Shown: positions 37,944 through 47,118 of the stretch, in pieces
Layout of the letters: the number at the start of each line of letters is the position of its first letter
Position numbering within the stretch: the stretch's first letter is position 1
Source: Pandoraea anhela
Lineage (GTDB): Bacteria > Pseudomonadota > Gammaproteobacteria > Burkholderiales > Burkholderiaceae
Reading direction: 5' to 3'
Assembly (NCBI RefSeq): GCF_902459655.1
Contig: NZ_CABPSB010000023.1
Span: 1 to 64,000, forward strand
Length of the DNA stretch: 64,000 bases
Translations under genes and position numbers: made by a program
The notes under the pieces: generated by a model
Told to the model about the DNA's origin: nothing
Databases searched by the model: none
Seen by the model: the letters and a program-made list of their open reading frames with translations, nothing else

Positions 37944-40328
37944 ATGACCGAACGCAGAATGCCCGCCACCGCGCCTGACGACGCCCCCGCCGACCTCGTG
38001 GAGCTTGCCCGTGCCGCAAGTCCGCAGGCGGACACCGCCTCCCGTCCCGCCGCGAAGCGCGAAAAACGTAGCGCCGCGCGCGCAAGCGCGGATACCGACG
38101 CGGCAGGCGGAGGGGCAGGTGCGCCCGAACCGTCTGTTAAGTCCGTAACGTCTGAAAAACCGGGCACGACCGCCAAGGCCACCAAGGCCACCAAGGCCAC
38201 CAAGGCCACCAAGGCCACCAAGGCCACCAAGGCCACCAACAAGGAAAAAGACGACAAGCCTGCTGCGAAGAAAGCTGCGGGCAGCGCAGACAAACTCGCC
38301 AAACTGGGCCTCAAGCGCGACATCGACCTGATCCTGCATCTGCCGATGCGCTACGAAGACGAGACCACGCTGCGCAAGATCGGCGAGGTGCTGCCGAGCG
38401 AACTGGCGCAGGTCGAGGGCGTGGTGACGGCGAGCGACGTCGCCTATCGTCCGCGACGCCAGTGGGTGGTGCGCATCGCCGACGAAGGCCACGAACTGGT
38501 GCTGCGGTTTCTGAATTTCTACGGCAGTCAGCAAAAGCAGCTTGCCATCGGCACTCGCGTGCGTGTTCGCGGCGAAGTGCGTGGCGGCTTCTTCGGTCTG
38601 GAGATGGTGCACCCGGCCTATCGCGTGGTCCAGGACGCGGCTGCGCCGCTTCCCGAGTCGCTCACACCGGTGTATCCGAGCGCCGCAGGTCTGTCGCAGG
38701 CCTATCTGCGCAAGGCGATCCACAATGCAATGGACCGCACGCCGCTGCCCGAGTTGTTGCCGTCAGGCGTGTTGCAAGCGGCCATTGGCCCCGATCATCC
38801 GCTGCCCGCGCTTGCCGATGCCGTCCGCCTGCTGCACGCGCCGCCGCCCGATGTCTCGGAGGCGGCGCTCATGGAGCGCTCGCATCCGGCGTGGTTACGC
38901 ATCAAATGCGAAGAGTTGCTCGCGCAGCAGTTGTCGCTCAAGCGGGCGCAGGCGGCGCGTCGCCGTTTGCGCGCGCCCGCACTCGGCCAGCAGGTGCCGG
39001 GCGGTCTGCTCGATCGTTTCGAAGCCACGTTGCCGTTCCGTCTGACGGGCGCGCAGCAGCGCGTGTGGGCCGAGATTCGGGCCGATCTGGCCGAGGCGCA
39101 TCCGATGCAGCGGCTGTTGCAGGGCGATGTCGGCAGCGGCAAGACGATCATCGCAGCGTTGGCGGCAGCGCAAGCCATCGACGCCGGTTTCCAGGCCGCC
39201 ATCATGGCGCCGACGGAAATCCTCGCCGAGCAGCATCTGCGCAAACTCTCGGCGTGGCTCACGCCGCTGGGCGTGGAGGTCGCTTGGCTCGCGGGCAGCA
39301 TGAAAGCCAAGGAAAAGCGCGAGGCGCTCGCCCGCGTGGCCAGTGGCGAGGCGCAACTGGTCATCGGCACGCACGCCATTATTCAGGATACGGTGACGTT
39401 CGCGCGTCTGGGCATGGCCGTCGTCGACGAGCAGCATCGCTTCGGCGTGGCGCAGCGCCTCGCGTTGCGCAGCAAGATGCAGACGGCCGGCATGGGGCCG
39501 AATGCCATGCCGCATCAGTTGATGATGAGCGCGACGCCGATTCCGCGCACGCTCGCCATGACGTACTACGCCGACCTCGACGTCTCGGTCATCGACGAAT
39601 TGCCGCCGGGCCGCAGCCCTGTCGTGACGAAGCTGGTCAGCGATACACGGCGGCCCGAGGTGATCGACCGCGTGCGTGCGGCGGCGCTCGCCGGTCGTCA
39701 GGTGTATTGGGTGTGCCCGTTGATCGAGGAGAGCGAGGCGCTGCAATTGCAGACCGCCGTCGACACGCATGCACAACTGGTGGCGGCATTGCCGGAGTTG
39801 CGCGTCGGGCTCGTGCACGGGCGTCTTTCGCCCGCCGAGAAGGCGGCCGTGATGGAGGACTTCACGCGCGGCGACACACACCTGCTGGTGGCGACGACGG
39901 TGATCGAAGTCGGCGTCGATGTGCCCAACGCGTCGCTGATGGTCATCGAACATGCCGAGCGCTTCGGTCTGGCGCAGTTGCATCAGCTGCGCGGACGCGT
40001 CGGTCGCGGCTCCGCGGAATCGGTTTGCCTGCTGATGTATGCGTCGCCGCTGTCGATGGGCGCGAAGGCGCGTTTGCAGACCATGCGCGAGACGACGGAC
40101 GGTTTCGTCATCGCCCGGCGCGATCTGGAAATTCGGGGCCCCGGCGAGTTTCTTGGCGCGCGTCAGTCGGGGGCGGCTATGCTGCGCTTCGTCGATCTGA
40201 ACGAAGACGCCTGGCTGATCCCGGGGGCGCAGGAAGCGGCCGAGCAATTGCTGAGGTCGCATCCGGGGGCGGTCGCGGCGCATCTTGAGCGCTGGCTCGG
40301 CGCGAGGGAAGACTATCTGAAGGCTTGA
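37944..40328 (+). CDS. recG: ATP-dependent DNA helicase RecG with a repeat-bearing N-terminal extension
   Basis: 794 residues, about 100 longer than E. coli RecG. The extra N-terminal region (about 1-110) is Ala/Lys/Pro-rich and contains seven Lys-Ala-Thr repeats (residues 78-98). The rest is normal: wedge/OB domain (about 150-290), Walker A GDVGSGKT near 394, DEQH box near 496, MSATPIPRT near 530, and helicase C motifs ending HQLRGRVGRG near 685. RecG remodels stalled forks and branched DNA. The start at 37944 has no strong ribosome site; a start after the repeats is conceivable. oxyR follows 236 bases downstream. Confidence 0.93.
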   Translation: MTERRMPATAPDDAPADLVELARAASPQADTASRPAAKREKRSAARASADTDAAGGGAGAPEPSVKSVTSEKPGTTAKATKATKATKATKATKATKATNKEKDDKPAAKKAAGSADKLAKLGLKRDIDLILHLPMRYEDETTLRKIGEVLPSELAQVEGVVTASDVAYRPRRQWVVRIADEGHELVLRFLNFYGSQQKQLAIGTRVRVRGEVRGGFFGLEMVHPAYRVVQDAAAPLPESLTPVYPSAAGLSQAYLRKAIHNAMDRTPLPELLPSGVLQAAIGPDHPLPALADAVRLLHAPPPDVSEAALMERSHPAWLRIKCEELLAQQLSLKRAQAARRRLRAPALGQQVPGGLLDRFEATLPFRLTGAQQRVWAEIRADLAEAHPMQRLLQGDVGSGKTIIAALAAAQAIDAGFQAAIMAPTEILAEQHLRKLSAWLTPLGVEVAWLAGSMKAKEKREALARVASGEAQLVIGTHAIIQDTVTFARLGMAVVDEQHRFGVAQRLALRSKMQTAGMGPNAMPHQLMMSATPIPRTLAMTYYADLDVSVIDELPPGRSPVVTKLVSDTRRPEVIDRVRAAALAGRQVYWVCPLIEESEALQLQTAVDTHAQLVAALPELRVGLVHGRLSPAEKAAVMEDFTRGDTHLLVATTVIEVGVDVPNASLMVIEHAERFGLAQLHQLRGRVGRGSAESVCLLMYASPLSMGAKARLQTMRETTDGFVIARRDLEIRGPGEFLGARQSGAAMLRFVDLNEDAWLIPGAQEAAEQLLRSHPGAVAAHLERWLGAREDYLKA
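38175..38237 (+). repeat. Seven exact 9-bp repeats in recG
   Basis: AAGGCCACC is repeated seven times without mismatch (38175-38237), coding for seven Lys-Ala-Thr units. Copy-number changes would keep the reading frame, so this is a candidate variable-number tandem repeat. Confidence 0.95.
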
Positions 40329-40564
40329 GCACGCGCCGACCGTGCGTCGGACCGGCGGCGGCACAGCAGGACGTAGGGAGTGGGGCGTGGAGCGCCGTCA
40401 ACAAACCGGGCTGACGCGGTGGCGTTGCGGCAAAAGGGGAGGCACGTGACGCAGGGAGCGTCGCCCGAAATCGGTGAAAACGGGCATTGGCCGCCCGATT
40501 GTGCTATAAAAAACAAAATCTATCGATTGCGGTTGTTCGATTAATTTACACAGGTTAGGACGAC

Positions 40565-41509
40565 ATGACCCTCACGGAACTCAAGTACATCGTGGCGGTG
40601 GCGCGTGAACGCCATTTCGGTCGGGCGGCGGAAGCGTGTTTCGTCAGCCAGCCGACGCTCTCGGTGGCCATCAAGAAGCTCGAAGACGAGCTGAACGTAC
40701 AGATTTTCGAGCGCGGCGCGGCCGAGGTGAGCGTAACGCCGCTTGGCGAGCAGATCGTGGCGCAGGCGCAGCGCGTGCTCGAACAGACCATCGCCATCAA
40801 GGAAATCGCCAAACAGGGACGCGATCCGCTCGCGGGGCCGCTGCGTCTCGGCGTCATCTACACGATCGGACCGTATCTGCTGCCGGCGCTCGTCAAGCAA
40901 ATGATCGAGACCACGCCGCAGATGCCGCTGATGCTCCAGGAGAATTACACGCTCAAGCTCATCGAGTTGCTCAAGCAGGGCGAGATCGACGCAGCCATCA
41001 TGGCGTTGCCGTTCCCGGAAAGCGGTTTGATGGTGCGTCCGCTGTACGACGAACCGTTTGTCGTGGCGATGCCGCGCTCGCATGCGTGGGCCGGCAGAAC
41101 GCAAATCGACGCCGGCGATCTCAAGCAGGAAACGATGCTGCTGCTCGGCAGCGGTCATTGCTTCCGCGATCATGTGCTCGGGGTGTGTCCCGAGTTGATG
41201 CGCTTCTCGCAGAATGCCGACGGTATTCAGAAGACGTTCGAGGGTTCGTCGCTGGAGACGATTCGCCACATGGTCGCCAGTGGCGTCGGCATTACCGTGT
41301 TGCCGAAGACGTCGGTGCCGGAGACGCAATCGCCGGACAGCCTGCTGAGTTACGTGCCGTTCTCGGCGCCGGTGCCCGATCGCCGTGTGGTGCTGGCGTG
41401 GCGCAAGAGCTTCACGCGGCTGCCGGCCATCGAGGCAGTCGCACAGGCCATCGCGAAGTGCGACTTGCCGGGCGTGATCCCGCTCGATCTTCCCGCCACA
41501 TCCAACTGA
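40565..41509 (+). CDS. oxyR: LysR-type hydrogen peroxide sensor OxyR
   Basis: 314 residues. N-terminal LysR helix-turn-helix (about 1-60, GRAAEACFVSQPTLSVAIKKLE). The peroxide-sensing cysteines fall at Cys 199 and Cys 208 (GSGHCFRDHVLGVC), the same numbers as in E. coli OxyR. Oxidation to a disulfide turns it into an activator of catalase, Dps and other genes; both a catalase gene and dps lie within 4 kb downstream. AGGACGAC precedes the ATG. The A+T-rich stretch at 40505-40555 should contain its promoter. Confidence 0.95.
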   Translation: MTLTELKYIVAVARERHFGRAAEACFVSQPTLSVAIKKLEDELNVQIFERGAAEVSVTPLGEQIVAQAQRVLEQTIAIKEIAKQGRDPLAGPLRLGVIYTIGPYLLPALVKQMIETTPQMPLMLQENYTLKLIELLKQGEIDAAIMALPFPESGLMVRPLYDEPFVVAMPRSHAWAGRTQIDAGDLKQETMLLLGSGHCFRDHVLGVCPELMRFSQNADGIQKTFEGSSLETIRHMVASGVGITVLPKTSVPETQSPDSLLSYVPFSAPVPDRRVVLAWRKSFTRLPAIEAVAQAIAKCDLPGVIPLDLPATSN

Positions 41510-41556
41510 TCGGACCCAGGGCGGCGCTCGCCCCGCTCGCCCTACCCGCCGCCAAT

Positions 41557-41595
41557 CAATACGCCGCCGCCTTGTGCCGCGGCGTATTGTTTTTG
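41557..41595 (+). terminator. oxyR terminator
   Basis: CAATACGCCGC (41557-41567) and GCGGCGTATTG (41579-41589) form an 11-base-pair stem, followed by a T-rich tail. Confidence 0.88.
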
Positions 41596-41884
41596 CCTAT
41601 GACATATATAAAAACGATTAATTCGACCGTTTTAATATAAATAATTAATCTAGCAACACGCGTTCGAAACCGACGTCTCCCGAGGCGCGCATGACCGAAC
41701 GCCGACGAGTCCCCCGCAGCAAGACGCATTCGAAGGTGCCCGAGATGACCCAACTCAAGGCTTATTTGCACGACATCGAAACCACGCTGGAACACGTACT
41801 TGCCGACTTTGCGCTGATGGGCGCCTGACTTACCAAGTCGCAAACGTTTGCCCGATCAGGAACCAGGAAACAGGAGAGCGTCAC
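41596..41884. promoter_or_regulatory. Promoter region of the catalase gene
   Basis: The stretch 41600-41655 is the most A+T-rich in this part of the window and contains an inverted pair AAAACG (41611-41616) and CGTTTT (41628-41633), followed by TATAAATA. This is a plausible OxyR-controlled promoter, but I cannot match the tetranucleotide pattern of an OxyR site with confidence. An open frame of 45 codons (41691-41828) lies between it and the catalase gene (listed separately). Confidence 0.5.
41691..41828 (+). CDS. Possible 45-residue protein upstream of the catalase gene
   Basis: ATG 41691 to TGA 41826-41828. The second half reads as a plausible amphipathic helix ([21 protein letters not shown]); an internal ATG at 41745 would give a 27-residue form. 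No clear ribosome site precedes either start. I do not recognise a family. It could be a small regulatory peptide, a gene remnant, or chance. Confidence 0.25.
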   Translation: MTERRRVPRSKTHSKVPEMTQLKAYLHDIETTLEHVLADFALMGA

Positions 41885-43333
41885 ATGTCCGATACGAAGA
41901 AACTCACAACCGCAGCCGGTGCACCGGTCACCGACAACCAGAACACCTTGACGGCCGGCCCGCGCGGCCCGGCATTGTTGCAAGACATGTGGCTGATCGA
42001 AAAGCTCGCCCACTTCGACCGTGAAGTGATTCCTGAGCGTCGCGTGCACGCGAAAGGCTCGGGCGCATTCGGCAAGCTGACCATCACCCACGACATCACC
42101 AAGTACAGCCGTGCCCGCGTGTTCGAAGCCGTCGGTAAGGAAACGCCGGTGTTCCTGCGTTTCTCGACCGTAGCCGGCGAGCGTGGCGCCGCCGACGCGG
42201 AGCGCGACGTTCGCGGCTTCGCCCTCAAGTTCTACACCGACGAAGGCAACTGGGATCTCGTCGGCAACAACACGCCGGTATTCTTTATTCGCGATCCGCT
42301 CAAGTTCCCCGATTTCATCCATACGCAAAAGCGTGATCCGAAGACCAACATGCGTAGCCCGACGGCTGCCTGGGATTTCTGGTCGCGCTCGCCCGAATCG
42401 CTGCATCAGGTCACTATCCTCATGAGCGATCGCGGTTTGCCGAAGAACTACCGCCAGCAGCATGGCTTCGGCTCGCACACGTTCAGCTTCATCAATGCCG
42501 CCAACGAGCGCTTCTGGGTGAAGTTCCACTTCAAGTCGATGCAGGGCGTCGAGAATGTGACCAACGCCGAGGCGGCGGCTATCGTCGGCGACGATCGCGA
42601 AAGCCATCAGCGCGATCTGTTCGAGGCCATCGAAGCCGGTAACTTCCCGCGCTGGCGCATGCAGGTGCAGGTGATGCCGGAGGCGGATGCGGCGACGTAT
42701 CGCTTCAATCCGTTCGACATCACCAAGGTATGGCCGCATGGCGATTACCCGTTGATCGACGTGGGTGTCCTGGAGCTGAATCGCAATCCGGAGAACTACT
42801 TCGCCGATGTCGAACAAGCCGCGTTCAATCCGGGCAATGTGGTGCCGGGTATCGGCTTCTCGCCGGATCGCCTGTTGCAGGGGCGTCTGTTCTCGTACGG
42901 CGATACGCAGCGCTACCGCCTTGGCGTGAATCACAGCGCCATTCCGGTGAATGCGCCGAAGTGCCCGTTCCACAACAGCTTCCACCGCGACGGTGCGATG
43001 CGTGTGGACGGCAACCTCGGTAGCACGCCGAACTATGAGCCGAACCGGTACGGCGCATTTGCCGAGCAGCCCGAGTATCGCGAGCCGCAGCAAGCGGTGG
43101 GCGCCGTGGCAGATCGCTTCGATCACCGCGACGATGACGATTACTACTCGCAGCCGCGCGCGCTGTTCCGTCTGTTCGACGACGCCCAGAAGGCGCGTCT
43201 GTTCGGCAACATTGCAGCGTCGATGCAGGGGGTGCCCGACGACGTCGCCGAGCGTCAGATCGGTCACTTCGCGAAGATCGATCCTGCGTATGCGCAAGGC
43301 GTGATCGCCGCTCGCAAGGCGCTGGCGAAGTAA
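41885..43333 (+). CDS. katA: Monofunctional haem catalase
   Basis: 482 residues, small-subunit clade 3 type. Active-site residues are visible: the distal His in [14 protein letters not shown] (near residue 54), Asn in [18 protein letters not shown] (near 128), and the proximal haem-ligand Tyr in [17 protein letters not shown] (near 338). It destroys hydrogen peroxide. CAGGAGAG precedes the ATG at 41885. The place downstream of oxyR suggests OxyR control. The symbol katA follows common usage for this clade. Confidence 0.95.
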   Translation: MSDTKKLTTAAGAPVTDNQNTLTAGPRGPALLQDMWLIEKLAHFDREVIPERRVHAKGSGAFGKLTITHDITKYSRARVFEAVGKETPVFLRFSTVAGERGAADAERDVRGFALKFYTDEGNWDLVGNNTPVFFIRDPLKFPDFIHTQKRDPKTNMRSPTAAWDFWSRSPESLHQVTILMSDRGLPKNYRQQHGFGSHTFSFINAANERFWVKFHFKSMQGVENVTNAEAAAIVGDDRESHQRDLFEAIEAGNFPRWRMQVQVMPEADAATYRFNPFDITKVWPHGDYPLIDVGVLELNRNPENYFADVEQAAFNPGNVVPGIGFSPDRLLQGRLFSYGDTQRYRLGVNHSAIPVNAPKCPFHNSFHRDGAMRVDGNLGSTPNYEPNRYGAFAEQPEYREPQQAVGAVADRFDHRDDDDYYSQPRALFRLFDDAQKARLFGNIAASMQGVPDDVAERQIGHFAKIDPAYAQGVIAARKALAK

Positions 43334-43538
43334 GGCATCGCGGTTCGGATGCGCCGGCAGAAGGTTTGCCGGGGATCGCGCAGGACGTGAGGAAAGTACA
43401 GCGGGGGCGGCGAATGCCGTCCCCGCGCGGGCGTTTGTGGCGTTTGTGATGTTTATGGCGTCCGTGGCGCGTATTGCGAATCGTGACGCGTGAGTTGTCG
43501 GGCGCGACTCGCTCGCGGCGGTCCGGAATGGGCGTCGT

Positions 43539-44231
43539 TCAGCCGGCGGGCCAGAAGGCGCGGATCGCGGCAATACCGTACGCGCCGGCGTTGCGGGCGC
43601 TCGTCAGCGTCTCGGCACGCATGCCGCCAAGCGCGAACACCGGCAGCGACGTTTGCGCCGCGAGCGTGGTGAACGTCGGCCAGCCGAGCGGCGTGGCGTC
43701 GGGGTGCGTTGCGGTCGCGAGCACCGGTGACAGCGTGACGAAGTCGAGGCCGAGCCGTGTGGCCTGGGCGAGTTGTGCGGCGTCGTGACAGGCGGCGCTG
43801 ACGATCTTCCAGCCGACGGGGCGTGTCGCGCAGCTCATCAGGCGTTCGCTCGTGAGATGCCAGCCGTCCGCTTGCGGGACCGTGCCGGCGATAACGCCAT
43901 CGGCGGCGAGCCACCGGTCGGCGACATCGTGCGGCGGGTTCAGGATGAGTTGCGCCCCGGCCGCGTGGGTGAGCGCGAGCGCACTTTCGGCCAGCGCGCG
44001 GTAGCCGTCCGCGTCGAGCGAACGATTGCGAAGCTGCACGAGACGCGTGCCGCGCGCCAGCGCCTGCGCGAGTTGCGAGGCGAACTCGGCGATGTGCGTG
44101 CGCGAGGTGACATCCGGCGTCACCAGCAACTGGCGAGGCAGTGCCGCGGTCAGGGGGTGGCCGGGGGAAGTGCTGGCATCGTGGTGGGTTTTGGCGCTCA
44201 CGCGCGACGTTCCTGCGGGACGTAGGGGCAT
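43539..44231 (-). CDS. ThiE/TenI-like thiamine phosphate synthase family protein
   Basis: About 230 residues from ATG 44231; upstream in-frame starts would add unsupported sequence. The TIM-barrel pattern is clear: RQLLVTPDV, TRLVQLRNRSLD, GAQLILNPP, ADGVIAGTVPQADGWHLTS, then LDFVTLSPVLATATHPDATP and PVFALGGM. This is the form of TenI-like domain often fused behind MutT in proteobacteria, but no Nudix domain is attached here. Several thiamine-phosphate synthase residues look changed (for example ILNPP for the usual LINDR), so a biosynthetic role is doubtful. It converges on the catalase gene. Confidence 0.75.
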   Translation of the reverse strand: MPLRPAGTSRVSAKTHHDASTSPGHPLTAALPRQLLVTPDVTSRTHIAEFASQLAQALARGTRLVQLRNRSLDADGYRALAESALALTHAAGAQLILNPPHDVADRWLAADGVIAGTVPQADGWHLTSERLMSCATRPVGWKIVSAACHDAAQLAQATRLGLDFVTLSPVLATATHPDATPLGWPTFTTLAAQTSLPVFALGGMRAETLTSARNAGAYGIAAIRAFWPAG

Positions 44232-44596
44232 CGAGGGGCGGTAGGCGGAGTCGGCTTGGGTCCGTCGCGTCGTCTGAATCGCGGCATCGTACGAGGCGGC
44301 AGACGTCTCGGCGGGGCGGTGTCGCTGATATCGGGTGGTGTCGGAAGTATGGACGCAGTGTAACCGGAATACCGTGCCGAACGTCTTGAGGAAAGTACGG
44401 AGATCGGCCGCGTGGAACATTGCGCGCTCGATGGCATCACAGCCGAATGCGCATCGGTGGGTGGATGCGGTGTCATACGACGCCCACACGGGGCCGGTAC
44501 ACTCGCGCGGTGCTTGCCGGGCATCGGTAAATCGGCAATTTCAATTCAGCATGTCTTCGGATTTTTCGGAGACGGCACAGCAAATGGAGTCAAATC

Positions 44597-45094
44597 ATGG
44601 CAAAGAAAGGCAATGCGACCCACGTGGCGAGCGTGAATATCGGTATCAGCGACAAGGATCGCAAGCGCATCGTCGAGGGATTGAGCCATCTTCTGGCAGA
44701 CACTTACACGCTGTATCTGAAGACGCACAACTTCCATTGGAACGTGACGGGGCCGATGTTCAACACGCTGCATCTGATGTTCGAAGGCCAGTACAACGAA
44801 CTTGCGCTGGCCGTCGATCAGATCGCCGAGCGAATTCGTGCGCTGGGCTATCCGGCCCCGGGCACTTACAAGGAGTTTGCGAAGTTGTCGTCGATTCCCG
44901 AGGCCGACGGTGTGCCGGCGGCCGACGAGATGATTCGTCAACTGGTCGAAGGGCAGGAGGCCGTAACACGCACCGCACGCGGCATCTTTCCGATCGTCGA
45001 CGCCGCATCGGACGAGCCGACCGCCGACCTGCTCACGCAGCGCATGCAACTGCATGAGAAGAACGCCTGGATGTTGCGCAGCCTGCTGGCGTAA
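44597..45094 (+). CDS. dps: Dps-family DNA-binding ferritin-like protein
   Basis: 165 residues. The inter-subunit ferroxidase site is visible: His in [17 protein letters not shown] with the second His, and Asp/Glu in [20 protein letters not shown]. Dodecameric Dps oxidises iron with peroxide and coats DNA. ATGG start at 44597 is preceded by an A-rich leader without a perfect ribosome site. It is close to oxyR and katA, which fits joint control under peroxide stress. Terminator at 45153-45183. Confidence 0.95.
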   Translation: MAKKGNATHVASVNIGISDKDRKRIVEGLSHLLADTYTLYLKTHNFHWNVTGPMFNTLHLMFEGQYNELALAVDQIAERIRALGYPAPGTYKEFAKLSSIPEADGVPAADEMIRQLVEGQEAVTRTARGIFPIVDAASDEPTADLLTQRMQLHEKNAWMLRSLLA

Positions 45095-45152
45095 GCGGTT
45101 CCGGCGCCTGCCTCGGTTTCGACCAAGGTTTCGACTTCAGCTTCAACGCCGC

Positions 45153-45183
45153 AAAAGCCCGTGCCCTTGCACGGGCTTTTTGC
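45153..45183 (+). terminator. dps terminator
   Basis: AAAAGCCCGTGC (45153-45164) and GCACGGGCTTTT (45169-45180) form a 12-base-pair stem with a four-base loop and a T tail. Confidence 0.9.
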
Positions 45184-45312
45184 TTTCGGGTTCAACTGGC
45201 GCAACCGCACGACTGCCGCGTTTTCTCATCCCGCAACTCTCGTGTGCTATCGCATGGGAGTGCCGTATAGAGAAAGGGTGCACTCGACGGGCCAGTCCAG
45301 TACACTCGCCGG

Positions 45313-46101
45313 ATGCCTTTCGACTGGCTCGCCCGCAATCTTCTCGTCAGCGTGTTTCTGCCACCGGCCAACGTGCTGGTGCTCGCAGGGTTGGCGCTCG
45401 TCCTCTGGCGGCGCTTTCCGCGCGCGGGCAGGGCGCTGGCGGTCATTGCCGTGCTGGTGCTATGGACGCAGTCGATGCCGTGGGTCGCCCGCGAGCTCTC
45501 GCAGTCGCTCGACATCGGGGCGGCGGTCGATCCGGGCACGCTCGATGCTGCGCGTCAGGCGCCCGGCGCTGTCGCCAAGTTGCCGCAGGCGGTGGTGATT
45601 CTGGGCGGCGGCATGAGCCTCGGTGCGCCGGAGTACGGTCGCGAAAAGGGCGCAGATCTGAGCGATGTCACGCTGGCCCGCGTGCGCTACGGTGCATTCC
45701 TCGCCCGGCGTGCGCAGTTGCCCGTTTTGGTGTCCGGCGGCAGTCCGAGCGGTCGCGTGTCGGAGGGGCCGGTCATGGCGCAGGTGGCCACCGAGGAGTT
45801 CGGCGTACCGGTGCGCTGGGTGGAAGGACAGTCGTTGAACACGGCGCAAAACGCCGTCTTCAGCGCGCGCATGCTGACGAACGTCGGCGTATCGCGCGTT
45901 TATCTGGTCACGAGCGCCTGGCATATGCGCCGGGCTCGCGATCAGTTCGAGCGAGCGGGTCTGACGGTGGTACCTGCACCGTGCTGCCACGCCAATGCGC
46001 TGGAAGCCGACGCCGCCCCCGGCTGGTGGCCCACCCTCGAGAGTCTGCGCATCACGCGTGCCACGCTGCGTGAATGGATGGCGCTGAGCGTAGGACACTG
46101 A
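45313..46101 (+). CDS. YdcF/ElyC-family envelope protein (DUF218)
   Basis: 262 residues. Two N-terminal hydrophobic helices (about 8-28 and 38-56) are followed by a DUF218 domain: AVVILGGGMSLGAPEYG (near 92), LPVLVSGGSPSGRVSEG, the conserved acidic VTLARVRYG and NTAQNAVFSARML, then VYLVTSAWHMRRARDQFERAG. ElyC-type members affect envelope assembly in E. coli; the biochemical activity is unknown. Monocistronic by position. Confidence 0.87.
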   Translation: MPFDWLARNLLVSVFLPPANVLVLAGLALVLWRRFPRAGRALAVIAVLVLWTQSMPWVARELSQSLDIGAAVDPGTLDAARQAPGAVAKLPQAVVILGGGMSLGAPEYGREKGADLSDVTLARVRYGAFLARRAQLPVLVSGGSPSGRVSEGPVMAQVATEEFGVPVRWVEGQSLNTAQNAVFSARMLTNVGVSRVYLVTSAWHMRRARDQFERAGLTVVPAPCCHANALEADAAPGWWPTLESLRITRATLREWMALSVGH

Positions 46102-46233
46102 GCGAACCGCGCCGCCTGTAACGCGTTAAGCCTGCCCGGCAGGGTCGGCGCGGCACAAAACGCAGGAACGATTTTCCGGGGTGGAGCGCTACTGCGTGCC
46201 CCTTGAGTTGCCAACCTTAAACGAGAGAGACGT

Positions 46234-46641
46234 ATGAAGACGAAAGCTGTCCTGAGCGTTGAAGATGTGCAGAAGATCAACGCGGCCGCCGTGGCGGAAG
46301 CCACCGCGAACGGCTGGAACGTGTGCATCACCATCGTCGACGACGGCGGTCATGCGCTGTCGCTGCACCGCATGGACGGCGCGGCGCCCAGCACGGCCAT
46401 GATGTCGCTGGGCAAGGCGCAGACCTCGGCGGTCGGCCGTCGCGAGAGCGGCGCGTTCGAAGAGATGATCAACGGTGGCCGTTACGCGTTCCTGAGCGCA
46501 CCGAACACGGCGATGCTCGAAGGCGGTGTGCCCATCGTCGTCGACGGCAACGTCATCGGCGCTGTGGGCGTGTCGGGCGTGAAGTCGGCGCAGGACGCGC
46601 AGATCGCTCGCGCCGGTATCGCCGCCGTGACAGGTGCCTGA
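46234..46641 (+). CDS. GlcG/HbpS-like haem-degrading family protein
   Basis: 135 residues of the GlcG/HbpS/PduO-C fold: AVAEATANGWNVCITIVDDGGH near the N-terminus, LHRMDGAAPSTAMMSLGKAQTSA in the middle and VPIVVDGNVIGAVGVSGV at the end. HbpS binds haem and iron and members occur beside glycolate or haem genes. GAGAGAG lies upstream of the ATG. Its distance to hemP (minus strand) is under 500 bases, but a role in haem handling is only an inference. Confidence 0.85.
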   Translation: MKTKAVLSVEDVQKINAAAVAEATANGWNVCITIVDDGGHALSLHRMDGAAPSTAMMSLGKAQTSAVGRRESGAFEEMINGGRYAFLSAPNTAMLEGGVPIVVDGNVIGAVGVSGVKSAQDAQIARAGIAAVTGA

Positions 46642-46727
46642 TATCGCTTGAGACGGGACCGTGCCTTCGTGAACGGGGGGGCGGTAACGGACTCGCAAAC
46701 GGACGCCAACGGGCGCCAACGAACGTA

Positions 46728-46766
46728 AAAAAGCATCGCCAGCTCACGTCGGCGATGCTTTTTTTG
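46728..46766 (+). terminator. Terminator after the GlcG-like gene
   Basis: AGCATCGCC (46732-46740) pairs with GGCGATGCT (46751-46759), with seven T following. Confidence 0.88.
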
Positions 46767-46807
46767 CGGACGGACATCGTCGAGCGTGTTGCGGCAGACG
46801 ATGAAGC

Positions 46808-46838
46808 CCAAAAAGAAAACCCGCTCGTTGGAGCGGGT
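46808..46838 (-). terminator. Minus-strand terminator of the hemP transcript
   Basis: Read on the minus strand, ACCCGCTC (46838-46831) pairs with GAGCGGGT (46826-46819) around a four-base loop and is followed by TTTCTTTTT. It lies 280 bases beyond the hemP stop, so the hemP message or a separate small RNA should end here. Confidence 0.85.
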
Positions 46839-47118
46839 CAAAGGCTTGTCAGGCCGGCCGGCACAACCTGAGGCTTGGCAGGTTGCGCCACGAGGAGAAC
46901 ATCAATGAAACCCGAGTGGACGGACAAAAAAAGCGGCTTGGCTGGCGCGCAACGCAGGTAGAGAGGGGCTTGCCGTAACTACATGGGATCGCGTTGCGTT
47001 CGCTGGCTACTGCCAAACACCTCTTAGGCGAGGTGGTCCCCACAAAACTCGGTGAAGGTGGCGGCAAGGTCGTGGTCTTGCCACCGCCAAAATGCTTGAC
47101 TGCTTCAAATCCAGAAAC

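Larger units (their letters stand above)
46642..47118. other. Gene-free interval with hemP 3' RNA and two terminators
   Basis: 477 bases with no convincing protein gene. Contents in order: terminator of the GlcG-like gene (46728-46766), a minus-strand terminator (46808-46838), then about 280 bases rich in complementary segments reaching to the hemP stop. On the minus strand AGAGGTGTTTG can pair with CAAGCCCCTCT across the centre (about 46961-47028) apart from one mismatch and a G-U pair. An 18-codon plus-strand frame (46905-46961) has a good ribosome site but lies inside this structured segment. Confidence 0.55.

Noticed and set aside
38100-38260. CRISPR-like array in recG
   Set aside because: The repeats are contiguous 9-base units without spacers and lie in a coding frame; they are a tandem repeat, not a CRISPR.
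40505-40560. OxyR-box in the oxyR promoter
   Set aside because: Two TCGATT copies and A+T-rich sequence are present, but the spaced ATAG/CTAT pattern expected of an OxyR site is not convincingly there.
46808-47118. 6S RNA, tmRNA or SRP RNA as the identity of the hemP 3' RNA
   Set aside because: I compared remembered conserved segments of these RNAs and found no match, so the RNA is left unassigned.
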